A stretch of 64,000 nucleotides of DNA from Castanea sativa (taxonomy: Eukaryota; Streptophyta; Magnoliopsida; Fagales; Fagaceae), in NCBI RefSeq assembly GCF_040712315.1, contig NC_134021.1, positions 32,771,501 to 32,835,500 of the forward strand. The letters run 5' to 3'. Made by a program: the position numbers and the translations under genes. The number at the start of each line of letters is the position of its first letter. The first letter of the stretch is position 1. The notes below the pieces were generated by a model. It had not been told where the DNA came from. It saw nothing but the letters and a program-made list of their open reading frames with translations, and did not search any database. Positions 23,026 to 34,889 of this stretch are shown one piece after another.

Positions 23026-25019
23026 TTAACGACCGTCAATTTCAAAAAGTGTTATTTCATTTATAGAATTAGGTGCTGCACTAGTTGATTTGTCTGTACT
23101 ATTGTAAGTACCCTTCAAAATAAATGCCGGTCGTTTTGGAGAAGGAAGAGGAGTGTCATTACCCAACATGAAAACAACAGTTGACATGGTTGGCCGGTCT
23201 GTTGCATGTTCTTGCACGTACAAAAGTCCAATTTGAATGCATCTTGAAACTTCATTAGCAGGGTATGTCTCATCTAGTAACGGGTCGACTATTTTCAAGG
23301 AATTGTCTTCTCTCCATCGGTCCCAAACCTAAGACAAGATATTAATCATATTAGGCTCAACAATATAGGCTTAATTTGCAATCATTGTTTGCACATGTAC
23401 TTACATGTCCAATCAAATTTGAGGAAGGGCCATCATGATGGTAAGTACTATTCCTTTTCCTAATAATGATCTCCAGTAGCAATACCCCAAAGCTATATAC
23501 ATCAGACTTTATTGAAAAAAGTCCTTGCATTGCATGCTCAGGTGACATATAACCACTGTCATAGCACAATGAAAAGATATTGAACCTCAACATAAAATGA
23601 TCAGATAGCCTTTTGGGCACTAACATACATGTAAAATTTGAAGTATCACAATATGAAAGCAAATTACAAAGATATCCTTAGTATTTTTTTATTACATAGT
23701 CTTGTAGTTTGTACTCTCCTTAGATGTAGAAATGGAAGTCAAGTAATTGGTTAAAAAAGTATATCTTTGTTTTCTAGCATACTTACTATGTTCCAATGAT
23801 GCAATTTGTATTAGCTTCAATTTGGTCCTCTCCAACAATTCTAGCCATACCAAAATCTGAAATTTTTGGATTCAATGCATTGTCAAGTAGAACATTGCTA
23901 GCCTTTAAATCTCTATGGAAAATTCTTAATCTTGAGTCTTGATGAAGATATAAGATCCTTCGACCAATTCCACAAATAATCTCAAATCGCTTTTCCCAAT
24001 CTAAATATGACCTTTTTGTTTCATCTAATTAAGAAATGAGAACTTGGATTAGATTATATTGCATTCGTGCTTTCTTACTTACGTATAAATCCTGCTATTT
24101 GGAACTGATATGTTTGTAATGGGAGGATCGTTGTCTAGTGATGATGGGTGAGGTTGATGTGAAAAAGAAGACATACCAAAAATGAAAAAGTCCAAACTTT
24201 TATTTGGCAAGTACTCATAGATCAACATCTTCTCCTCTTGTGAATGCAACAACCTAAAATTCTCCCAAGGTTCCTATGTTGGAGTTTAGCAATTAGTGTA
24301 GATTCCATTTTGAATTGTTTTATTCCTTGTCCAGAGCATTTTGATAGTCTTTTACTGCTATTTTCCATTCCATTTTGTAGTAAACCCGGCAATTAAAGCC
24401 CAAATATCATTTTGTCATTGTGCACAATTGTTGAAAGAAACTCAACTTGGTGAATTATTTGGGGAAGCCCAATTGTACACAACAAATTCATACTCAATGA
24501 GTACCTGTAAACATTCATGATGGAATTTATGATGCATAAACACACTTGAAATGAGATTATGCAAATTCTGGGACTCGTTCAATAAGACTACCTTATAAAC
24601 TAGGCCAAAACCACCTTGGCCAAGCTTGTTAGCAATAGAGAAGTTATCTGTAGCTGCAATAATGGTTCTTAGATCAAATAATGGAAAATTTGAATTTCTT
24701 CTAGTTCCATCAAGGTCCCTTCTACTTGGAGAGTCTTCGAAGTATTGTAAAGTGGAGTCAGCACTATATGAATATGTGCTATGCCTCTTCTTTGTAATAA
24801 AACAAGTAATTAATAATGCTAGTAACCATATTTTTCCAATTAGGAATTCTCACACAAAAGCCTAATTTAATAAAACTGAGAAACACACTAAAATAAAAGA
24901 ATGAAACAGAGGAAGAAAAGAGGAAAAATTGAAGTTTACAATTTTCTATTTATCAATGACAGGAAATCCCATTTGGTTAAAATGCACTTTTTTAAGAGGT
25001 AAGTGATTATGGGTGATGA

Positions 25020-25495
25020 AAGTTCTTCAGGCCTACAGATGGGGATGGAGAAAATCTTAAAATGTCAGGGAATTGGTTGGGCCATTCATCAAGCTTTAGT
25101 TGAAAGGGTGAAAAAATTATCCTTGTGGCATGATAATTGACACCCAGAAGGTGTTTTGATCCCCAACTTTGTCCAATAGGGGGTGTATGATACTACAATT
25201 TCTGAGTTTGCAAAAGTATCTAGTATTCTTAAAGAAATGCAGTAGCCCTGAAAACCTATCAGATCAATAGATACTACCCTACAAGCTTATTTTCATCAAT
25301 TAAAATTAGCTATGACAAATTAATGTACTGGATTTCATCTGAATATGGAAATGTCACTTGAATTTCAACCTGGAGTGAAATAAGAAACAAGGTGGATACA
25401 AGTGAATGGTGGAAAGTAGTATGGTCTAAAGCAGCAGCTTCAAAGCATTCCTTAATGCTTTGTATTTGTCTAGCAGTGAAGGATGAATTGCAATT
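25020..25495 (+). mobile_element. LINE-1 fragment a (reverse transcriptase C-terminal side)
   Basis: Broken reading on the plus strand shows LSLWHDN then HPEGVL (about 25110-25160) and EWWKVVW near 25405. These phrases are typical of the region after the reverse transcriptase of plant L1 elements. Several stops interrupt it. It lies in an intron of kinase copy R, opposite in strand to the gene. Confidence 0.55.
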
Positions 25496-26560
25496 CAGAG
25501 TAGAGTTCAGCGTCCGTAGTGCATATTCAGTAGCAACAAGACTCTCTTTAAATCCTAACAGTGGCGCTAGTTCGGATGTGGGCCTATGCAGACAATTCTG
25601 GAAAAGGTTGTGGGCCCTCCCCTTCCCACATAAGATAAGACACTTTGCATGGCGAGCTTGCCGTGACATACTGCCTACCAAGTTAAACCACCTGAAGCGC
25701 AAAGTAGTGCAAGACAACTTATGTGATGGATGTAGGTTGGAGGTGGAAACAACATGTGATATTTTCATCACTTGTCCAAGGGCACGTGAGGTGTGGGCAT
25801 ATTCCAAAGTAGTGTTGCTAGGTGAAGTTTTTTCTATGACTTCCTTTTATGATTTAATGTGGAGGATGTTTATGATAGACCAAACAGATGTGGACATGGT
25901 GGCTCGGGTGGTCACTTTGGCATGGGTAATGTGGCATGATAGGAATGAAGTATGACTAGGAGCCTAGAGAAAGCCAGGAGACGTTTTGGCGAGTTGGCAG
26001 CAACCTACATGGAGGAATATAGTGATGCTACTACAACACCAACAAACGTGGAGCCTATTACATAGAGAGCCAGGACATGGTCCCCACCACCACGGTCTTT
26101 GTTTAAAATAAACGTGGATGGTGTAGTAGCAAAAGCAACAAGATATGAGTGGGGTAGGGTGGAGGCTACGATGTGCAAAAGCCTGAATGCCCTTCTAGGT
26201 GTCATTGAGACCGAATCCAAGGCTATTGAGGTAGGGTTACTATTTGCACAAGATATCGGCATCAAGGACATTGTGGTGGAAAGCAACTCTTTAGTCATGG
26301 TTCAAGCTTTGAATGGAACTTCAGCCCCACCGTTTGCGGTCTCGGCAGTTGTATAGGGTATTATGGACCTCAACAAGGGCTTTAGTAGGGTGGAATTCTC
26401 TCACGTTAAAAGACAAGGGAATAGGTCAGCTCACGCACTAGCAAAACATGCTCTTGGCATTATTGATTTTATTGCATGGATTGAAGAGACGCATTGCTTC
26501 CTAGAGCAAGCTCTTATCCACAATGTAATATTTTAAATGATCTAATAATATCATTCTCAG
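25496..26560 (+). pseudogene. LINE-1 fragment b: zinc-binding domain and RNase H
   Basis: This is the 3' end of a second type of plant LINE. An open stretch to 25955 holds the reverse-transcriptase zinc-binding domain (FSVRSAYSVA, then WKRLW, HKIRHFAWRACRDILPT, and CDGC ... CPRAREVW). A stop separates it from an RNase H domain at about 26096-26535 (FKINVDG, an ESKA segment, VESNS, and SHVKRQGNRSAHALAKHAL near the end), itself cut by a TAG near 26354. In the full element these domains assist target-primed reverse transcription in the nucleus. It is 5'-truncated, fused in frame to fragment a at about 25490, and followed by A/T-rich sequence with no clean poly(A) tail. Confidence 0.75.
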
Positions 26561-26599
26561 TATTCCTAACAAAAAGTAAAAAATAAGAAACATGTATGT

Positions 26600-27110
26600 C
26601 TCAATGAATGGTAGAAACTGGTATGGTCTAAAGCAGCTTTTCCCAACAAGTCCTTTATATCTTGGCTAGTAGTGAAGGATAGGTTTCCCTCCCAAGAAAG
26701 GCTTGTAAAATGGGGAACAATGGTGCTCACGTATGTTTTCTATAGAAGTCAAAAGGGATTTTTGATCATGTCATCTTCGAGATCGAGTGTTTTTTCTTTT
26801 GAATTTGACATTTGGGTATAGTAGACATAAGAATGTGCAAATGGAATGAGCTAATGGATTTATTTGTAGGCTGAAAGGCAAGAAGTTTAAGAATAGCACT
26901 TGAAAATTTTCTTTGGCTACTTCAGTATACCATCTTTGGATCCAAAGAAATGATTATGAGTATAATAACAAAATATATCCAGTTCTTTTTTATTTCTTCT
27001 TTTATCAACTTCTACGCTTGAAAAATATATCAAGTTCCATTCCATTTTATTTAATTTTATTTCATGATTTACGTATTCTGCCTATTCTTTTATAAACTCT
27101 GAAACATAGT
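26600..27110 (+). mobile_element. LINE-1 fragment c, related to fragment a
   Basis: The sequence opens with a second copy of the EWWKLVWSKAA ... VVKDRF segment, diverged from that at 25405. Near 26910-26960 it shows SVYHLWIQRND, a phrase from the C-terminal end of plant L1 ORF2. Frames are broken. Fragments a and c may be two remnants of one LINE family separated by fragment b. Confidence 0.5.
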
Positions 27111-28169
27111 GTTGGAGTAATATTAGGAGCATTTTTTCACTAGCCTTAGAAGTATAAAAATAAGTTTTAAAAAATTGCTCTAAACTTCCTTACCTTTCTT
27201 CTTCTTCATTACAAAACAATACACAACTGAGACTATAAGAAGAAACATTACAGCAACAGAAACTCCCAGAATTGTCATCTTCTTCTTTTTTTGAGTAAGA
27301 TAATTCTTCTTAGCATATTGAGCTGAGTAAAAAAAAAAAAAAATTTATTCAAATGACATCATAAATTTCAGAAGTTGATTGAACATAAATATTTATTGAT
27401 GCAGTTTTACAAGAAAATGAGAGTAGGGATGTGAAACAATGGGCTTAAGGAAATATGTGATTCTATTATTGTTTTAAAAAGGAGAAAATGCGTTTCTCAT
27501 TTTGAGGTTCAACGTATCAAAAGAACAAAACAAAAAGACAAACATGTTCTCACAACAATGTCATGTTCATATGTGATTCTCTTTTTTGAGGCCAAAAACG
27601 TGTTAAAAGAAGAAATGAAAACAAAAACTGCAAACCTATTTTTGTAACAACAATGTCAAATGCCAAGAGAGTATTTCTTATTAATATAAGTAGAATCACA
27701 GTTCAAATTCTCTCTCTCCTATTATTGTAACTATATAAAAATAAAATAAAACAAGTATTACATAGTAGGACCTACTACGAGTGATGAATATAATTGTAGA
27801 AATCTTGTGTTGTTAGGGGTATACAACTCTTAAATAATTTTGACTTCTCCACACATCATTTGAGTTTTGAATTATATGAAATAGATAAGGCAGCATTGTG
27901 AAAATTTTGATATTTTTAGATAATTTAACAAAACCATATTTAATTTCTTTCCCATATGGAGTGTAATACTCATTTAGATTTTTAATATGAAATAGATCTA
28001 TTTTAAATAGAGAAAATCATTTTTCAATAGTATGATCTAAATTTCAGACTAATATAATACAATAGACATGAGCTTTGACTAACACTCTATTTGTTTTGAA
28101 GTAAAATATATAAATTTTTAGGTATTTAGTATGAAAAATAAATATTTTCAAGCAAACAAACAAAATCAA

Positions 28170-28480
28170 TAGCTAAGTCACCAGAATTGCTGGTGTAGGA
28201 GGTCTAGTGACCAAACTGTCATAATTGTAGCTTGAACGATGTCTTCTACAACTGGACAGGGGGCAACTGCTGCCAGAGCGATGTCTCTGGCCACCAGAAT
28301 GGTGGCTTCGGTTATCAAACCTCAAGCAAATAGCTTTAGTGACCAGATTGCTAGCATTGGTTGCCAGAGTGATGGCTCTAGCTACCAAAATGTTGGCGTT
28401 GATCATCGGAGTGGTGGCTCAAACCACCGGACTACTGACGTCATCTACCTAGCTCATCGAACCGGTGACTTAGCCACCAA
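28170..28480. repeat. GC-richer degenerate repeat block in intron 1 of copy R
   Basis: This is a compact block of repeated GGTGGC / CTGGTGAC / GCCACCAGAA-like words, spaced roughly 25-35 bp apart, in otherwise A/T-rich intron DNA. Open frames exist on both strands here but follow from the repeat composition. It has no counterpart upstream of copy Y, which ends at exon 1. Confidence 0.45.
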
Positions 28481-29820
28481 ATGTATTGAGAAAAGTCACT
28501 GTGTATTTTCATAAAATATTTTACCATATTTTTAAAGAAAAAATATTTAAGAGTACCTAATACAATTGCATCCACATGTATGTATAAATCTTGTCCTCCA
28601 TCAGGAAATTTTCTTGTGTCCACCAAGTCCCCTTGCCATGTCAAGCAACCAATTCCTCCCTCACTCTCATTTGCACTTGTGTAAGCCATACAAGAACAAT
28701 TCCTTAAACATTTTTGCTCACACTCTTTCATACTCAAACTCATGTCCACATGTGCTATTGAAGTATCTGACACCTTCATATGTGCCAACTTCACGAACCC
28801 TTCTTCGTTGTTGCACATGGACACTCCTTGATTTTCCCTCATGCAATCATGAGATGACTTGGGTTCAAATCTAGGAAAGCACTTGCACTCAAAAATGAAA
28901 AACTTGTGTGGTTCACAGTAACTATTTGGACCGCAATTCAAATACTTATCGTATAACTCTTATGGGGAGGACCAATATTCGACCATTGTAGTGTCCTGCC
29001 ATAAGGATTGTTGCACAATTCCAAATTCATCCACCACTATTTTAAAAATAACTTTGTCTAAATATGAAAATATATTGTACATAACGGTGGTTTCATCATG
29101 ATTATTGACAAAGCTAACTTTGAAGTAATTTGATGCTATTTTGGGTTCAACGCTCCATGTTAGGCCAGTCCAAGATCCCATACACCATAGTAGAGTCTGA
29201 CCCATGTATATGCTCACCTGAGGGTACCCAGTTGGAACCATTCGATATGAATAGTTGCCAATTCCCAGGTCATCTTTGGACTTCCAAGATGTTAGGAACC
29301 GGTTCAACCTAGTCTGCTGGTCCAGCCCAAGTTTCATAAACGGAAGTAGAGTATTGGTGGGATAATCAAAACTTTTCCATGTAAAACGTTGGCTGTCTTG
29401 TTGAACCAAAACAAGATTTCCTATATCTAAGAGCTTAGCCATAGAATTATTTGTGGATGAGACAGAAAAAGAAACATTGGTGGACCAAATAGGAGTGGTT
29501 TGGTTTTGGGTGTGGAGTACAAGGTTTCCCTTACCGTTGATGGAGAGGACTCCGGAGGTATCATTGAGAGGAGCGTCTCTATTTGCAACCCACACAATGG
29601 TTTGTTCAGTGATTTGGTTATACCAAATTCCAACGTAGCGGTGACTGGAACTGTTGGGTCTGAAAAACCCAAGTGCAAAGGTTTTCTGGTTTGAGAGTAG
29701 AAGTTATCCATCCTTGAGGGGTTGGTTTGGTGTTATGGTGTCAAGGGAAGTGCAGATTGAGCAAACAAGAAAAAGAGAGAGAAGAAGCAATGATGTATTC
29801 CCTTTAGCGGGATTCATCAT

Positions 29821-31620
29821 TTTTTCTAATGAAGAGTACAGTAACGGGACTTGTGGTGGACTGGCTAGTATAGACTATAGAGAGCTTGATAGCCATATAA
29901 AAAAAAAATAGTTCTTCTTTTATAAATAAAGTTAAATGAGTTATTTGATGTATGCAAGTTGTCGTCCACTTTTCAAGGACCCACACACTCAAATCATGTT
30001 TACCTTGAAAACTCGTTCATATTAGTGAAAGATGAGTCATGCTATGTGACATAAAAATATGCACAATTTTGTACTACAACTCGCCACGTGGTGAGTTGTG
30101 AGTGGTGGAAGTGTGTCCCCACATGGCCTACAATCATACATCCACCAATTACAACTCGCTATGTGGCAAGTTATGGCACAAAATTGTAAATTTTTATGTG
30201 TCAATAGTATTAATTAGTGAAAGATACTTGACAAAAACTTTGGTCTTCTTTGGCAACTTTAATTTAAGTCTAGGTAAACAACTTTTGACCATAGAACTCG
30301 GATGTACATTGACTAATGAAGAAAAATTATTGGGTTTATTTATTTATTTATTTTTAAATAAGATAGAAATTCTATTCTAGCCTAATCTAAGTGTATATGT
30401 GTGAAACTCTCTCCTAAAAACTTGTACTCTGTCTTTTGCCCCACTACACCTTATAAACATTTATAATAGTGAAGTGACCATTGTGCTAAGGGTGCGTAGT
30501 GGTAATTATTTGGGTTCTTTAAATAGTGATTGTTTATTGCTAATAGTCGGGGGAGGTGCCAAATGTGACCACCATGACTTGAATTTTTTTTTTTAAAAAA
30601 AATACCTTAAAAAATTGAATTTTAAATTAATACAGGTTTTTGACCGCTTAAGAAAACAAAAAACTTGACCACTATAAAAAAAACTTGAACACCTTAAATA
30701 ACAATTTGAGACCATTAAAAATTAAATTCAACTTCTCCAAAATTTTGGTTCGTTGAATGTTGAACAAAAAAATTGTGAGAAATACTATGTTCACAACATT
30801 TTCGCAACATTTTCGCAATAAATCCTAAGTAGCCCATTGTTACTTGTGGAAAAAAAAATTTTAGTGATATGTTCAAATTAGAACTAGCTACTAAAAACTT
30901 ACCACTTAGGCTTTGTTGTGTAAGTGTTGTAAAAATGTTTTGGACATAGAACTTTCAAAAATTGCCCAAACAAACAAATTAGCCTAAAAGCCCAAGTTAA
31001 ACATTTAATTGTGATTTTTTATATTGTGTTTTCAAATGGCATATTTTAAAATTTCTATTTTTTTTTTCAAAAAAATGTACACTTTTCAAATAGCTAGTCT
31101 ATTAGTGCTTGCTTCAGTCTTTAGTCAAATTTCTTGGATTTATGTGATACAATTTTTCAAAAAGGTAATGCATTTTGTTTATATTGTTACTTATTTAGGC
31201 AATATGTTGGTAATTGAAAAGGAGACTTAATAGTTTAATGATTGCTTAATTGTGTATATTGAAAAAGATATAGTTGATAACATTGATAGTGAAGCTATTA
31301 TATCATACAACGATTTCAAAATATGAAAACTTGTGAAGAAAATTTTAAACTTTATGTAATTGCGAGTGTTTTTTTTTGTGGTGATGTTAATATATTCAAG
31401 TTTTATTAAGTTTTTTAACAACCACCCTGAAAAAAATTCTTTGAGCCACCAACAATCAACTATGTTCAAGAGATAACTCAATGATAATATATAAATAATT
31501 ATATATCATTTGTTGTGTTTTATATCACCTTCTCCATTATTTATCTATTTCAATAATAAAAAAAATAAAAAAAATTGGTAGTCTACTTCATCGTTTATTG
31601 CAAAAGTTGTGGTGGTAGAA
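29821..31620 (-). promoter_or_regulatory. 5' region of kinase copy R
   Basis: This is the paralogous counterpart of 7838-9939. A TATA-like TATATGG is present about 75-80 bp before the start codon at 29820. At 30077-30098 there is a nearly perfect palindrome with a CACGTG (G-box) centre and CAACTC/GAGTTG arms. A weaker version lies about 70 bp further. The stretch shows no gene. Paralogy to copy Y fades near 31620. Confidence 0.6.
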
Positions 31621-32426
31621 TAATTGTTCTTAGATTCATCTAAAAAAAAGATTGTTTAACTGAACAGTCAACCACTAAGGTTTAAGTGATAAACCAATGA
31701 TGATAAATAAATAATAATATATCCTTTGTTGTGTCTTATTAAAGTACCTTTAATATATATATATACACACACCCAATATATCATGTCAAACAAAAATACA
31801 TTGAAAAATACATGTTTTCTACAATTAAACGTATATAACGTATATCAAAAAAATTTCATATTATACTTGCACACAAATATTTCAAACTTCATTACTTTTA
31901 TTGATAGTATTTGTTAAGGTATGTCGTTACATGTGTAATTCTATTTACCAACTAATAAGGAAAAGATATCAATTACTTTACTTCTCTAATTTAAGTAAAA
32001 ATTTATAAAATTTCTTCAATTCTATAATTTTTTGGGCGGTTTAAATCCATACATGATATGATTTTTATACATAAAAAAAATGAAGTGACCCTATCAAGGA
32101 GTTTTTTTTTTTTTTTCCCCTCCTTGTGTGTATGCTAGAGAGAGATAGCATGCTGAGAGTTGGACATGCCTACAATAGAGTTTAATGGTTTAAGAACTTG
32201 TAGCAATTGAAATAACATAAGATGAAAAAGATCAATAAAAAATATCCTTTAGGTTTATCACTTGAACCTTAGTGGTTTTCCAATAGGATGATTTTCCAGT
32301 TAGGTTTTTGAAGTCTTCTTAATAATTTCTTATTATAACGTGATATAATAGCTATCTGTCCCACATTTTCTAAAACTTTTCAAATATTTTGCACATCTAG
32401 AACGTCTAGATTCTATGCATGATGCA
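31621..32426. other. Intergenic, no feature recognised
   Basis: A/T-rich DNA between the 5' region of copy R and the 3' flank of copy Z. It contains short (TA)n/(CA)n runs near 31757 and a T/C run at about 32103-32125. Short open frames have no recognisable content. Confidence 0.5.
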
Positions 32427-32659
32427 AAGTAATTATATATAGTTTCATTATACCATCCAAAAAAAAAAAAAATCGCAATGGCTATCTTCTCTTTTTCTTA
32501 ATTTTTTCGAAATCTATCCCCATTTCACCAAAAAAAAAATTGCAAACCTATAAGCAGCAGGTTGACAAGTTGAAATTTGTTTAAAATTTGTAGATGTCCA
32601 ACATAATAAGATTTTTCTACAATTATATTCATCACTTTTGTCCTACTATATAACATCAA
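32427..32659 (-). other. 3' flank of kinase copy Z (first part)
   Basis: This is paralogous to about 21994-22223 downstream of copy R, including the phrase GCAAACCTATAAGCAGCAGG. It is interrupted at 32659/32660 by the Helitron-bounded block and resumes at 39448. Confidence 0.7.
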
Positions 32660-34802
32660 CTAGCAAGTTGCCCTTGCAATGCACAGATAATTTTGTGATA
32701 TTTTATGTACAACATTAACAGTTTTGAATAATGTTGTACATAAATTATAAAGAAAAAGTAAACTAAATTAGGGTAAAGAAACATATATATTTTGAGATAT
32801 TAAAAATTGGTTTAGTAGCTTCACTACATATTTGTAGCCTTTTAAGGTAAGATTATTATTATTTTAAATCATGAAACCAAAAATAAATGCAAAAGAGTAA
32901 CGGGACCATCAAAATCAACTAATTTGTGTTGTGTTCACATATTCATACTATGAAATAAAAGTATACTCAACTCTTTGACTGTCTTCCACTCATCGATAGT
33001 GCAACATTAAGACATGGTGTGGGCAAGTGTATATGCATGTGTCTTATAGATAATTTAAAATTAAACCATGGTAGAATATGACTTTACATTGCGCACCAAA
33101 TGTTCTCTCTACTTATATACCCAAAACAAAAACTAACTAACCAAATTACCTAAACCTAAATTATATTTAAGCCCTTAATTTAAAAAGAAAAAAAGATTAC
33201 CCATAGGGGTTTTGGTGTCTTGATGATGGTGGGAGGCCAGTATAACAGAGGTGGTGACCCCTCAGATTCCTCCTTCTCTCTCTTTCAAATGTTTTGTTAG
33301 TCTCAGGTATTTTAGTTTGGTAATATATAGTGAAATAGTTCATTTTATTTAACAATCCACAACATTTTTGTGTCTCTCTATCTCTCTAGAGTCTTATCTT
33401 AATAGTTATTACTATTAGTCCTTACTTATTTTTTTGTTTTTTTAAAAAATACTAAAATAGTGGATATGCTAAAAGACATGAAGAATAGTGAAAGATGTCG
33501 TGTAAGCTTAGGCAATTAATGAGATATTAATGATAACAGTAAAATAAGATAATGTGAAATTTTGGGTAACAATAAAAAAAAGCTTAATGAAAGAGGTAAA
33601 AAAAGGCTATATGAAAAATTAGAGTGCCACTTAGTAGGACCTCATGCACTCTCGCATGAGGTCTTTGAGAGAGAGACATTTTGTAACAACTTTTATTCTA
33701 CAATATTCCTCCAAAAATTTTTCACTCATTCCTTGAACTGAATAATTATAATGGTTATGTAAATGCAAAATTCGAGTACCACTTGGCAGGACCTTTGTAC
33801 TCTCGCATAAGGTCTCTTAGAGAAAGATAATTTGTAACAACTTTTATTCTACAATATTCCTCCAATTTTTTTTTTTTTACTCATTCCTAGAACTGAATAA
33901 TGGTTATGTGTGTGAAATTTATAATTTTTGTTTCAATGAATATTTAAAGCCTTCTCAAGGTAAGATTTAAAAAAATAATAATAATGATACCAAAAATAAA
34001 TGCAAAAGAGTAACGGGACCATGAAAATCAAATAATTTGTGTTGTATTTACATATTAAATGCTATGAAATAATAGTATGTCCAACTCTCTCACTGTCATC
34101 CACCCATTGATAGTGTGACATTAAAACATGGTGTGGGCAAGTGTGTATGCACATGTCTTATAGATGATTTAAAACCATGATAGAATATGACTTTACATTG
34201 CGTATCAAATATTCACTTTACTTATATACCCAAAACAAAAATTATCCAACCAAATTACCCAAACCTAAAACATATTTAATCCCCTAATTTTTTTTTCTAA
34301 AAATACCTGTAGGGGTTTCGGCGCCTTGATAGTGGTGAGAGGCCAATATGACGGAGGCAGCAGCCCCTTAAATTTCTATTTCTCTCTCTTTCAAATATCT
34401 TGTTAGTCTCAGGTATTTTATAGTGAACCAACGCATTTTTATTTTGTAGTGAAACAATGCGTTTTATTTAACAATCCACAACATTTTTGTGTTTCTCTGT
34501 CTCCCTCCAAGGCCTTATCTAGTTAGTTATTACTATTAGCCTTAATTATTATTTTTTTTCTTTTTTAAAAATATTAAAATGGTGGGTATGCTAAAAGACA
34601 TGAAAAAAGAGAAATGTGTGATGTAAGCTTAGGCAATTAAGGAAAGACTAATGAGATAATAGTAAAATAAGTTAATGTAAACTTTTGGGTAATAGTAAAA
34701 AAATCTTAATGAAAGAGGTAAAAAAAATGCTAAATGCAAAATCAGAGCGTCACTTGGCAAGACCTCATGCACTCCCGCATGAGATCTCTGCTTATATATA
34801 CT

Positions 34803-34889
34803 GATGATTATTCCTTTATAACTCCTAATCACTAATCAACATGAGTCTCAAAAAACTTTGTAACAGGACTTTATCATACGTACAAAATG
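34803..34889 (-). repeat. Reverse copy of the 17600-17682 segment
   Basis: This segment matches the one just right of the pararetroviral copy, again placed directly 5' of a Helitron-like unit. Similarity stops at about 34889. Confidence 0.6.

Larger units (their letters stand above)
23026..29820 (-). pseudogene. G-type lectin S-receptor-like Ser/Thr kinase, copy R
   Basis: This is a full-length but disabled S-domain receptor kinase. Exons read from splice sites: 1, 28556-29820 (signal peptide, B-lectin with WVANRD, S-locus glycoprotein, EGF-like, PAN); 2, 27194-27322 (transmembrane helix followed by Lys residues); 3, 24592-24789 (ends in the P-loop GQGGFG); 4, 24177 to about 24386; 5, 23787-24024 (HRDLK and DFG motifs); 6, 23405-23555; 7, 23026-23328 (C-terminal tail, TAA). 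The exon 1/2 junction restores VLAQYAKK. Damage: TAA at 29704-29706 after the signal peptide, Gln-to-stop at 28960-28962, a 1-bp loss near 24237, and altered residues around the ATP-binding Lys. Exon 5 (238 bp) and exon 6 (151 bp) keep family-typical lengths. The 2.4-kb intron between exons 2 and 3 holds LINE debris. Confidence 0.88.

Noticed and set aside
28239..28514. Ser/Gly-rich frame in intron 1 of kinase copy R
   Set aside because: It arises from the degenerate word repeats and has an equally open antisense frame.
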